Assembly (NCBI GenBank): GCA_025457905.1
Contig: JALOTM010000168.1
Location: forward strand, 1-6,207
Reading direction: 5' to 3'
Length of the DNA: 6,207 bases
Origin: Methanomassiliicoccales archaeon
GTDB taxonomy: Archaea > Thermoplasmatota > Thermoplasmata > Methanomassiliicoccales > UBA472
Part shown: positions 1 through 5,475 of the stretch, piece by piece
Position numbering within the stretch: the first letter of the stretch is position 1
How the letters are laid out: every line of letters starts with the position of its first letter
The notes under the pieces: generated by a model
The model's database searches: none
What the model saw: only the letters and a program-made list of their open reading frames with translations
Told to the model about the DNA's origin: nothing
Made by a program: the position numbers and the translations under genes

Positions 1-706
1 TCATGGGGTCGCTGATGCAGGTCATCTCCCCCGAGGGGCATTTCTTGGCGGAGAGCATCTTCACTGCCTCCTTGCCGCAATCCGACCCCATCCTGCCGAT
101 GTCCAGGGATTTGAAGAGCTCGAAGCCCCCGCTACCGTCGTGGATGTCGTAGAAGACCTCTGTCCTCGCACCATCGGAGGCGATGCTCATGCAGTTCACC
201 CGGCCGCGCACCTCCTCCCAGCTCAACGAGGAGGCGAGAGAGTTCACCAAGGTGGTGGACTTCATGCCCTCCGTATAGGTGGCGTTGGTGTTGACCACGC
301 TCGGGGAGACCTTCTGGGCCTTGCCCAGGTCCCTGGTCAGTTCTAGCTTCTCCTCCAGCGGCACGGAGGTGGGATGGACCTTCAGCTTGGCCTTGAACGC
401 GCCCCGCACGGGCTTGGCCTCGGGTATCCTCCTTCCTTTGGACTGGCCCAGGCGGGCGACGCTGGCCGCCCGGCTGGCCGCCTCCAGGACCGCCCCCTGC
501 TCCAGGGAGGTGGTGGAGGCGTAGCCCCATGAGCCCAGATGCCTGGCCCTTAGGCACACGCCGCTCATCACGTCCTCGGTTAGGGAGCGCACGCCGTCGT
601 CCACGATCATGATATTGAGCCGCCTGATGGCCTGGTGGCGCGCATCGCAGAACTCCGCCTTCTCGGAGAGCATGCGGTCCACTGCCTTCTGCAAAATGTC
701 CTCCAT
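1..706 (-). CDS. TldD/PmbA-family protein, N-terminal part (runs off the left edge)
   Basis: The reading frame opens at the ATG complementary to 704-706 and stays open for 235 codons to the window edge. The protein begins MEDILQKAVDRMLSEKAEF and shows the N-terminal pattern of the TldD/PmbA family: a short helix, 'VDDGVRSLTEDVMSGV' at about residues 35-50, an aromatic-rich 'GSWGYAS' at 58-64, then a helical 'EAASRAASVA' stretch. In this family TldD-type members carry an HExxxH zinc-protease motif and partner with a TldE/PmbA subunit that lacks it; the complex degrades or matures peptides in the cytoplasm. The visible part stops at 'PSGEMTCISDPM', just before that motif would be expected, so TldD and TldE/PmbA cannot be told apart here. 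The start abuts the stop codon of the upstream peptidase gene and has a strong ribosome site, so the two genes are probably co-transcribed and translationally coupled. Family assignment is firm; the subtype is open. Confidence 0.85.
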   Translation of the reverse strand, partial: MEDILQKAVDRMLSEKAEFCDARHQAIRRLNIMIVDDGVRSLTEDVMSGVCLRARHLGSWGYASTTSLEQGAVLEAASRAASVARLGQSKGRRIPEAKPVRGAFKAKLKVHPTSVPLEEKLELTRDLGKAQKVSPSVVNTNATYTEGMKSTTLVNSLASSLSWEEVRGRVNCMSIASDGARTEVFYDIHDGSGGFELFKSLDIGRMGSDCGKEAVKMLSAKKCPSGEMTCISDPM

Positions 707-1792
707 TCAGATCACCTGAAGCTGCTTAGGGGCGGAAGTGAGCACCTCGCACCCTTCCTTGGTCACGCGCACATCGTCCTCGATGCGCACCCCGCCCTCG
801 CCGCGCACGTACACGCCTGGCTCAACCGTGAGCACCATGTTCTCCTGGAGCACCAGGTCCACGTCCGGGGCCATGCGGCCCCCGTCGTGCACCGAGAGCC
901 CGATCCCATGCCCCAGCGAATGCACCATGAGGTTCTTGAAGGGCGAGGAGTCGATGACCCTGCGAGCCGTGGCGTCCACCTCCTTGGCGATGACCCCGGC
1001 GCGGATGGCCCCCAGCGCGGCCTCCTGCGCCTGCAGGACCACTTGGTACATGTCCCTCTGCCTGCTGCTGGCCCGCCCGAAGAAGAAGGTCCGGGTCACG
1101 TCCGAGCCGTACCTCTTGTACAACGCTCCGTAGTCGAATAGGACGGCGTCCCCCTTCTTGAGCCGGTCCGGGCCAGGTGCGTGATGAGGCTCGGCGGAGT
1201 TGGGCCCGAAGGAGGCATTGGTCTGGAATGATGCGCCGCTGGCCCCGCGCCTGGTCATGCGGTAGGTGACCTCGGCGGCGGCCTCGTACTCGGCCATGCC
1301 CTCGCGGACCAGCGAGGGCAGCTCCCCGCCCACCTCGGAGGCGATGCGGCAGGCCTTCCTCAGGCACTCCAGCTCATGCTCGTCCTTGATGAGCCGGGCC
1401 GCCTCCACGGCCTTCCAGACATCCACTATCTCGGCGGCGCAGACTCCCTTGAGCTCGTTCAGCATGCGGAGGGTAAGGCCTGCCCCGCACACGCCCATGC
1501 GGCGCACCCCCTTCAGGGACCCCCTCAGCATCTCCAGCTTCTCGGCCTTCTTGCTGAAGACGTGAAGCTGCGATCGGGAGGAGCGAGCGCTGGTCTCCTC
1601 CAGCGCGGAGGTGAACAGGTCCGTGGAGCCGTCAGGCCAGAGGACGACGTAGCATTGCTCGAACAGCCCGGAGTCCACCCCCGTGGCGTAGAAGAATGAA
1701 AGGTCCAGGTTAGGCTCTACGTCGTTGGCGAAGACTATGGCATCCAGCCCGTCTGGGGCGTTCTGGAATATCTTGAGTGCCCTCTCTCTCAT
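707..1792 (-). CDS. Xaa-Pro peptidase (peptidase family M24)
   Basis: This encodes a 361-residue cytoplasmic metallopeptidase of the aminopeptidase P/prolidase type, which cleaves the bond before proline in peptides or dipeptides. The N-terminal third (about 1-130) is the creatinase-like domain and the rest is the pita-bread catalytic domain. All five metal ligands of the family can be read: D220 in 'LFDYG', D231 in 'GSDVTRT', H295 in 'SLGHGIG', E324 in 'LTVEPG' and E338 in 'VRIEDD'. The conserved H204 ('EPHHAPG') and H302 ('SVHDGG') are also present, so the enzyme should be active. I chose the ATG at 1790-1792 because homology begins there; the frame continues open to 2281 but overlaps the dehydrogenase gene with non-family sequence. 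There is no good Shine-Dalgarno site, but a TATA-like element lies about 35 bases upstream. Length is normal for archaeal PepQ-like proteins. Dipeptidase versus aminopeptidase activity cannot be decided from sequence. Confidence 0.93.
   Translation of the reverse strand: MRERALKIFQNAPDGLDAIVFANDVEPNLDLSFFYATGVDSGLFEQCYVVLWPDGSTDLFTSALEETSARSSRSQLHVFSKKAEKLEMLRGSLKGVRRMGVCGAGLTLRMLNELKGVCAAEIVDVWKAVEAARLIKDEHELECLRKACRIASEVGGELPSLVREGMAEYEAAAEVTYRMTRRGASGASFQTNASFGPNSAEPHHAPGPDRLKKGDAVLFDYGALYKRYGSDVTRTFFFGRASSRQRDMYQVVLQAQEAALGAIRAGVIAKEVDATARRVIDSSPFKNLMVHSLGHGIGLSVHDGGRMAPDVDLVLQENMVLTVEPGVYVRGEGGVRIEDDVRVTKEGCEVLTSAPKQLQVI
710..717 (-). promoter_or_regulatory. Shine-Dalgarno site of the TldD-family gene
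   Basis: On the minus strand the sequence reads AGGTGATC, eight bases matching the archaeal GGAGGTGATC consensus. It is separated from the ATG only by the TGA stop of the upstream peptidase gene. It lies inside the last codons of that gene, which fixes the start at 706 and points to translational coupling. Confidence 0.8.
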
Positions 1793-1821
1793 GATACCGG
1801 ATGAGGAGAAAGGGCGAATGG

Positions 1822-1830
1822 CGATTAAAT
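1822..1830 (-). promoter_or_regulatory. Possible TATA box for the Xaa-Pro peptidase/TldD unit
   Basis: The 50-base gap between the dehydrogenase stop and the peptidase start contains, on the minus strand, ATTTAATCG, an AT-rich island in GC-rich surroundings. It lies about 30-38 bases before the ATG, so transcription could begin a few bases upstream of the start and give a very short leader. This would allow the two peptidase genes to be expressed apart from nadX. The evidence is base composition and spacing only. Confidence 0.4.
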
Positions 1831-1842
1831 CTATGCCCTGGC

Positions 1843-2658
1843 CTACACGCCGACCCAAACGTTGGTGGCGATGCTCTTGAGCGCCGATACGGCCGAGAGC
1901 GCCGCCAGGTAGCTGGTCGCCGGGTTCTCCGGTGAAGGGACGTTGTGGATCTCCGAGGTCAGCTCCCCGAACTCCCCCCTGGCCACCAGGCGGTGCGAGT
2001 TCACCTCGGCGCGGGGGTCGCAGACGATGGTGACCTTGGTATGGTCGAACCCCACCCCCATGAGGCTGACCGTGGCCGCCACGTTCACATTCCGGGGGAA
2101 GAGCCTCACCGCCTCCCTGGCCGATCCCTCGAAGAGGACCATCGGCTCTTTCAGCTTGGAAACGTCGATGCCCTTCTCCTCCAGATAGGGGACGTCCTTG
2201 AACCCGTTGGGCCCCTTGGTGGTGATGAGGTGCACCTCGTCTATGCGCCCGTGGGCCGAGCGCAGCCCGTCCGTCCCGCATACCGCCCCGGAGGGTATGT
2301 AGAGGCGGGCGCGCTTGGCGCCCGCCAGGCGGAAGCAGCGCTCACGGAAGTCGTCGTCGTAGAAGGCGCCCACGGACATCACCATGATGTCCCGGCCCCT
2401 CTCCAGGCACATCGGGGCGAACTTCCGGGCCGCCTCCTGGCTGGCCGCCTCGATGACCAGGTCCACCTCCTTGATGACCTTGGCGATCCCCTCATCGTCA
2501 TACCTGGCGAGCCGGCCCTTGGAGTACTCGCGGACCCGGGCCTCGGCCCTATGTGCGCTCTTGTCGGTGAAGTAGATTAGATCGATCTGCCCCATGCCCT
2601 GGGCCGCCTTGGCGAGCACGTTGCCGATGGAGCCGCAGCCGATGATGAGGACGCGCAT
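1843..2658 (-). CDS. nadX: L-aspartate dehydrogenase
   Basis: This encodes 271 residues, the usual length for aspartate dehydrogenase, which oxidises L-aspartate with NAD(P)+ to iminoaspartate. The product can feed quinolinate synthase (NadA) in NAD synthesis, or be hydrolysed to oxaloacetate. The N-terminus is a Rossmann fold, MRVLIIGCGSIG, with the glycine pattern at residues 7-12. The catalytic-domain signatures 'IPSGAVCGTDGL' (121-132), 'FPRNVNVAATVSL' (187-199), and 'NSHRLVARG' (220-228, with H222 as the probable active-site histidine) follow in order. The protein closes with 'NPATSYLAALSAVSALK', typical of the family. The start at 2656-2658 is set by the beginning of the Rossmann strand; the frame extends to 2793 but the extra 45 residues are unrelated and cross the promoter region. 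It is the first gene of the leftward unit. No nadA or nadC is in the window, so its pathway role is inferred. Confidence 0.92.
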   Translation of the reverse strand: MRVLIIGCGSIGNVLAKAAQGMGQIDLIYFTDKSAHRAEARVREYSKGRLARYDDEGIAKVIKEVDLVIEAASQEAARKFAPMCLERGRDIMVMSVGAFYDDDFRERCFRLAGAKRARLYIPSGAVCGTDGLRSAHGRIDEVHLITTKGPNGFKDVPYLEEKGIDVSKLKEPMVLFEGSAREAVRLFPRNVNVAATVSLMGVGFDHTKVTIVCDPRAEVNSHRLVARGEFGELTSEIHNVPSPENPATSYLAALSAVSALKSIATNVWVGV

Positions 2659-2681
2659 TCCCCCCGTCGAACACGAACCCT

Positions 2682-2690
2682 GCTTATAGT
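2682..2690 (-). promoter_or_regulatory. Probable TATA/BRE promoter of nadX
   Basis: On the minus strand the sequence reads ACTATAAGC, preceded directly by GCGAAAG, which resembles an archaeal BRE plus TATA box. The centre is about 27 bases from the nadX ATG, so the transcript would start at or within a few bases of the start codon (leaderless or nearly so). The G-rich run just before the ATG is too close to be a normal Shine-Dalgarno site, which agrees with a leaderless message. Confidence 0.55.
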
Positions 2691-2711
2691 CTTTCGCGCC
2701 CCGAGCGAAAG
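2691..2711. repeat. Perfect inverted repeat 7-7-7 in the divergent promoter region
   Basis: The arms CTTTCGC (2691-2697) and GCGAAAG (2705-2711) are perfect reverse complements around a 7-base spacer. The repeat sits between the two outward-facing TATA-like elements. Its left arm touches the nadX TATA box and would form its BRE. It could be a dimeric repressor operator controlling both directions. That role is inferred from position and symmetry. Confidence 0.5.
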
Positions 2712-2720
2712 GCGGTGAGG

Positions 2721-2728
2721 GCTTATAG
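2721..2728 (+). promoter_or_regulatory. Probable TATA box of the tautomerase-like gene
   Basis: The octamer GCTTATAG is identical to the one at 2682-2689, 39 bases away. It lies about 27 bases before the ATG at 2752, the spacing expected for leaderless archaeal transcription. No other promoter candidate is visible between the divergent genes on this strand. Confidence 0.5.
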
Positions 2729-2744
2729 GTCACCAGGGGGATGC

Positions 2745-2760
2745 CACAGGCATGCCTGTG
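2745..2760. repeat. 16-base perfect palindrome over the tautomerase start codon
   Basis: CACAGGCATGCCTGTG reads the same on both strands and has the ATG at 2752-2754 in its centre. It lies where transcription and translation of the plus-strand unit should begin, so it could act as an operator or shape the 5' end of the message. It could also be chance; see findings. Confidence 0.6.
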
Positions 2761-3116
2761 CTCGAGATAGAGGCCGTTACCGATGACCGACATCCTCTCC
2801 CTGATGGCCTGGCTGCGCGCCTGGCCGATGTCGCGGGAGAGGTCATGGGCTCATCCCCTGGCCAAACCTGGGTGAGGCTCAGGGATCTGCCTCGAGCTTC
2901 CTATGCGGAGGGCGGTGGCGGCCTGCCCGAGGGCGTCCTGCCGGTCTTCGTCAGGGTGCTGAGGGCCTCCCCGCGCCTCCGGAACTGGACCGCGAGATGC
3001 TCTCCCTCGCCCAGGCCGTCGCCCGCGCCTTCCGCCGCCCCGTGGAGAACGTGCATGTGCTGTACGAGCCCGCGGCCCGAGGAAGGATCGGCTTCGGGGG
3101 CAACCTGCTTAGGTAG
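2752..3116 (+). pseudogene. 4-oxalocrotonate tautomerase-like gene, split by one frameshift
   Basis: The first part reads MPVLEIEAVTDDRHPLPDG with 'GQTWVRLRDLP' at residues 37-47 and 'GVLPVFVRVLRAS' at 61-73. It then loses resemblance in the same frame. The continuation is found in the -1 frame: 'PELDREMLSLAQAVARAF', then 'RRPVENVHVLYEPAARGRI' and 'GFGGNLLR', ending at TAG 3114-3116. Joined at the CCCC run at 2970-2973, the two halves make a 121-residue protein that fits a small tautomerase-like family, including Pro2 as the catalytic base once Met is removed. The uncorrected frame would run to 3327 and overlap the archease gene, which is implausible. The break may be a true inactivating deletion of one C or a sequencing/assembly error; the slip site is not a canonical programmed -1 heptamer. 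The substrate is unknown. It is the first gene of the rightward series. Confidence 0.72.
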
Positions 3117-3124
3117 GGCATCAG

Positions 3125-3132
3125 GTATTAAG
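3125..3132 (+). promoter_or_regulatory. Possible TATA box of the archease/decarboxylase unit
   Basis: GTATTAAG is an AT-rich island in the 38-base gap before archease. It is centred about 27 bases from the archease ATG, so a leaderless start is likely. The GGAG at 3149-3152 is only two bases from the ATG, too close to be an efficient Shine-Dalgarno site. The call rests on spacing and composition. Confidence 0.45.
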
Positions 3133-3154
3133 CCGGTGAGCCATTCTTGGAGCG

Positions 3155-3559
3155 ATGAGGTACGAGCTCCTGGAGCATACCGCCGACGTGCTGATCAAGG
3201 CATATGGCAGGGACCTGGAGGAGTGCTTCGCCAATGCCGCCTACGCCCTCTTCGACCAGATGGTCGACGTGTCAGAGGTGCGCCCGGAGGTGGAGATGGA
3301 CCTCGAGGTCGAGGGCCACGACCTTGAGTCCCTGCTGTACAACTTCCTCAGCGAATTCCTCTACCTCCGCGATGCCAGGCAGCTGGTGTTCTCCGAGTTC
3401 CAGGTGAGGTTCGACGGCCTGAGGCTGCGCTGCCGATGCAAGGGCGAGAGATTCGACCATAGCCGCCACCGGCCTGGGCACGAGGTCAAGGCCATCACCT
3501 ACCATATGCTGAGCGTGCACCCCGAGGAGCCCTCCGTCACGGTCATATTCGACATCTGA
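3155..3559 (+). CDS. Archease (RtcB RNA-ligase cofactor)
   Basis: This encodes 134 residues, typical for archease, a small acidic protein that activates the tRNA-splicing and RNA-repair ligase RtcB by promoting its guanylylation and turnover. The signature N-terminus 'YELLEHTADVLIKAYG' (3-18) carries the conserved HTAD with D11. 'LEECFANAAYALFDQM' (21-36) and 'LESLLYNFLSEFLYL' (57-71) follow. The C-terminus has 'HEVKAITYHML' (109-119) and ends in 'VIFDI' with the conserved metal-binding D133. All expected metal-site acids are present, so it should be functional. The start is fixed by the family N-terminus. The next gene begins 9 bases after its stop with its own strong ribosome site, indicating an operon. 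No rtcB gene is in the window. Identification is secure. Confidence 0.95.
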   Translation: MRYELLEHTADVLIKAYGRDLEECFANAAYALFDQMVDVSEVRPEVEMDLEVEGHDLESLLYNFLSEFLYLRDARQLVFSEFQVRFDGLRLRCRCKGERFDHSRHRPGHEVKAITYHMLSVHPEEPSVTVIFDI

Positions 3560-3564
3560 GGTGA
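3558..3564 (+). promoter_or_regulatory. Shine-Dalgarno site of the decarboxylase-family gene
   Basis: GAGGTGA overlaps the archease stop codon and is followed by a 4-base spacer (GAAG) and the ATG at 3569. The match to the archaeal consensus and the overlap with the stop suggest translational coupling to archease. Confidence 0.8.
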
Positions 3565-3568
3565 GAAG

Positions 3569-4528
3569 ATGAAGTCGTCCGCCACGGCCTATCCCATCCA
3601 GGGACTGATCAAGTATCATGGGCTGAGGGACGAGGCGCTGCGCCTCCCCTACCATGACTCCATATCTGTGTGCACCGCGCCCATCCGCACCCTTACCACC
3701 ATAGAGTTCGGGCAGAGGGAGGACAGCGCGGAGTTCGACGGCAGGAAGGCCGGCCCCAGGGAGATGGAGCGCATAATGGCCGTGGTGGACCCTCTGCGGC
3801 GCAAGGCGGGCGAACAGAGCGGGTTCCGCATGGTCTCCGAGAACTCCTTCCCCTCCAACATCGGCCTGGGCGCCAGCGCATCCGGGTTCGCAGCCCTGGC
3901 GGTGGCCAGCGCGGACGCCTTGGGCCTTGTCATGGATTTGGAGGAGATCTCAAGGTACGCCCGGCGCGGCGCCGGCTCCGCCTCCCGTGCGGTGACCGGG
4001 GGGTTCTCCCGCTGGTACGCCGGGGGAGGGGACGAGGACTCCTACTCGCGGATGCTGGCCGGGCCTGAGGACCTGGACATGAGCATCGTCTGCGCCCTGG
4101 TGCCCGCGCTCAAATCCACGGACATCGCGCACCGGGAGGTGGTGACCTCCCCCTTCTTCAAGGCGCGCCTGGAATACATCACCGAGGCGCTGGACAAGAT
4201 GGAGCGTGCCATCTTCGCCAGGGACCTGGACCGGGTGTGCTCCCTGGCTGAGACGGATACCCTGCTCCTGCACGGTATAACCATGACCGGCATCGACGAG
4301 CTGGTGCTGTGGAGGCCGGAGACCGTCAGGGTCATCATGGAGGTGAAGAGGATGAGGCAGGAAGGCTTGGCGGCCTACTTCTCCATCGACACCGGGGCCA
4401 CGGTCTATGTGAACTCCAGGCTGGAGGACGGCAAGGAGGTGCGCTCGCGCATCGAGGCGATGGGCATCGAGGCCATCTCCTGCACCGTCGGTGGGGAGGC
4501 CAGGGTCGTCCGGGAGCACCTGTTCTGA
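3569..4528 (+). CDS. Mevalonate diphosphate decarboxylase-family (GHMP superfamily) enzyme
   Basis: This encodes a 319-residue protein of the GHMP fold related to mevalonate diphosphate decarboxylase, an ATP-dependent enzyme making isopentenyl units for archaeal ether lipids. Family landmarks occur in order: 'TAYPIQGLIKYHGLRD' (6-21), 'DSISVCTAP' (30-38), the phosphate-binding loop 'FPSNIGLGASASGFAAL' (94-110), 'GAGSASRAVTGGF' (134-146) with the conserved Arg140, 'LKSTDIAHREVVTSPFF' (181-197), and 'SIDTG' with the probable catalytic D274. The canonical 'KYWGKRD' is here 'KYHGLRD' (15-21), so the Lys that helps hold the substrate diphosphate is Leu19. Archaeal relatives of this family act on mevalonate 5-phosphate or mevalonate 3,5-bisphosphate, so the true substrate is uncertain. 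Mevalonate 3-kinase relatives share the fold, but the retained D274 favours a decarboxylase. It is co-transcribed with archease. Confidence 0.85.
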   Translation: MKSSATAYPIQGLIKYHGLRDEALRLPYHDSISVCTAPIRTLTTIEFGQREDSAEFDGRKAGPREMERIMAVVDPLRRKAGEQSGFRMVSENSFPSNIGLGASASGFAALAVASADALGLVMDLEEISRYARRGAGSASRAVTGGFSRWYAGGGDEDSYSRMLAGPEDLDMSIVCALVPALKSTDIAHREVVTSPFFKARLEYITEALDKMERAIFARDLDRVCSLAETDTLLLHGITMTGIDELVLWRPETVRVIMEVKRMRQEGLAAYFSIDTGATVYVNSRLEDGKEVRSRIEAMGIEAISCTVGGEARVVREHLF

Positions 4529-4571
4529 GGCTCGGCCGGGCCGTCCCGGGCATAACGCCAGCATTACGAAT

Positions 4572-4616
4572 AGCTTATGGGATGGGAGCCTCATCATCAC
4601 TCTGGGCACATTAAAT
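4572..4616 (+). promoter_or_regulatory. Candidate TATA elements before the PurN-like gene
   Basis: The 109-base gap 4529-4637 holds two AT-rich islands. GCTTATGG (4573-4580) resembles the GCTTATAG elements of the divergent promoters and would give a leader of about 35-40 bases that keeps the Shine-Dalgarno site. ATTAAAT (4610-4616) lies about 25 bases before the ATG and would give a leaderless message. I cannot decide between them. No terminator with a T run is visible after the decarboxylase stop. Confidence 0.4.
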
Positions 4617-4622
4617 GGCGCC

Positions 4623-4630
4623 AGGAGAGG
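4623..4630 (+). promoter_or_regulatory. Shine-Dalgarno site of the PurN-like gene
   Basis: AGGAGAGG lies seven bases before the ATG at 4638. It supports this start over the in-frame ATG at 4650 (residue 5) and over the open but non-homologous extension back to 4491. Confidence 0.6.
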
Positions 4631-4637
4631 GCAGCGC

Positions 4638-5465
4638 ATGACCTTGAGGATGGGGTGGTTCTCGAGCGGCCAGGACGAGATGTCCGCTGAACTGCTCAGG
4701 ACGGTGATCCACAAACAAAGACAGGGCTTCCTGGACATCTCCATCTCCTTCGCCTTCTTCGCCTGGGAGGAAGGGGACCCCCAGACGTCCGAGGCCTCCG
4801 TCGCCAGGAGGAGGATGCTAGAGCTCGCCCGCGGGTCGGACATTCCGGTGCTCAGGCTCTCGGCCCACAAGGTCCGAGCGCAGTACATGAGCGAGCCAGG
4901 AAGGGATTGGCGGGCCTGCTTCGGCAGGCAGCTGCGCAAGACGGTGTACGAGAGGCCCTTCGAGCTTGGTTTCATGGACCGCATGGAGGTGGACGAGGAC
5001 ACCTGCACGCGCTTCGACCTCATGGGCCTCTATCCTTCGCTGCCCGATGGCCCCAGAGGGGACGAGGCCGAGGTCCTGATGCAGGTGCTTGCTTCCAAGG
5101 CCAAGACCCATGGCATGATGGCCAGGGCTTGCGTGGGCAGGCGGGACACGGTCGTGCCCCTCACCTTCTGCGAGTTTCCTTTGGATGCGCCCGCCACCAG
5201 GACCATGCGGCAGGAGCTGGAGGCCCTCGCCAGGGGGCGGCCGCTGTCCCAGGTCCCCCAGGAGGAGCTGCGGGCCACCGCTCTGTTCCGGCATATTCTG
5301 GCCGCACAGCGTTCCAGATGGCCTCCGTTCCTTACTTATACATTAAAACTGTTCGCGGATGGGGACTTGGACATCGTCAACGGCAGGCCTGTGGCCAACG
5401 GGCTCAGCCTGGCGGCTCCAATAGACCTGACCAGGGCAGTGGACCGGGCCCTGGAGCAACCTTAG
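4638..5465 (+). CDS. PurN-like formyltransferase homologue with altered active site
   Basis: This encodes 275 residues related to phosphoribosylglycinamide formyltransferase (formyl_trans_N fold), in the longer variant known from some bacteria and archaea. Visible parts: a first strand and loop 'LRMGWFSSGQDE' (3-14), 'LDISISFAFFAWEEGD' (32-47), 'FDLMGLYPSLPDGPRGD' (126-142), 'HGMMARACVGRRDTVVPLTF' (158-177), and a C-terminal segment ending 'NGLSLAAPIDLTRAVDRAL'. In active enzymes the catalytic triad is Asn, His and Asp, with the first two in an N-x-H-P motif. Here that motif reads G130-L-Y132-P133, so Asn and His are both replaced, while the later Asp is kept as D170. The fold should be intact, but 10-formyltetrahydrofolate-dependent transfer to GAR is doubtful. 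It lies between the decarboxylase and a HAD-like protein. Family assignment is good; function is unknown. Confidence 0.75.
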   Translation: MTLRMGWFSSGQDEMSAELLRTVIHKQRQGFLDISISFAFFAWEEGDPQTSEASVARRRMLELARGSDIPVLRLSAHKVRAQYMSEPGRDWRACFGRQLRKTVYERPFELGFMDRMEVDEDTCTRFDLMGLYPSLPDGPRGDEAEVLMQVLASKAKTHGMMARACVGRRDTVVPLTFCEFPLDAPATRTMRQELEALARGRPLSQVPQEELRATALFRHILAAQRSRWPPFLTYTLKLFADGDLDIVNGRPVANGLSLAAPIDLTRAVDRALEQP

Positions 5466-5471
5466 GGGTGA
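5465..5471 (+). promoter_or_regulatory. Shine-Dalgarno site deciding a TTG start for the HAD-like gene
   Basis: GGGGTGA overlaps the last base of the preceding stop codon and stands four bases before TTG 5476. This is the same spacing as the ribosome site of the decarboxylase gene. The first in-frame ATG (5500) has only GAGGAG directly against it, with no spacer, so TTG is the better start. Confidence 0.6.
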
Positions 5472-5475
5472 GCGC

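Noticed and set aside
1793..2281. The open frame upstream of the Xaa-Pro peptidase start, which would add 163 residues
   Set aside because: It overlaps nadX on the same strand in another frame, and its composition (Gly/Arg/Pro-rich) is that of an out-of-frame reading of a high-GC gene. Peptidase homology begins at the ATG at 1792.
1945..2580. 211-residue plus-strand frame opposite nadX
   Set aside because: It is antisense to a secure gene, has no ribosome site or promoter, and its composition is typical of a shadow frame.
2659..2793. 45-residue N-terminal extension of the aspartate dehydrogenase
   Set aside because: The Rossmann fold starts at MRVLIIGCG. The extension crosses the promoter elements and the divergent gene's start.
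3117..3327. Continuation of the tautomerase first frame to 191 residues, into archease
   Set aside because: The downstream residues have no family resemblance and overlap a well-supported archease gene. The true continuation is in the -1 frame.
4533..4543. CGGCC-G-GGCCG short palindrome after the decarboxylase stop, as a terminator
   Set aside because: The loop is a single base and no T run follows, so it is not a credible terminator; such GC palindromes are common at this base composition.
3950..5023. 357-residue open frame on the minus strand
   Set aside because: It is antisense to the decarboxylase and PurN-like genes, which have clear family motifs. Long antisense frames are common in GC-rich coding DNA.
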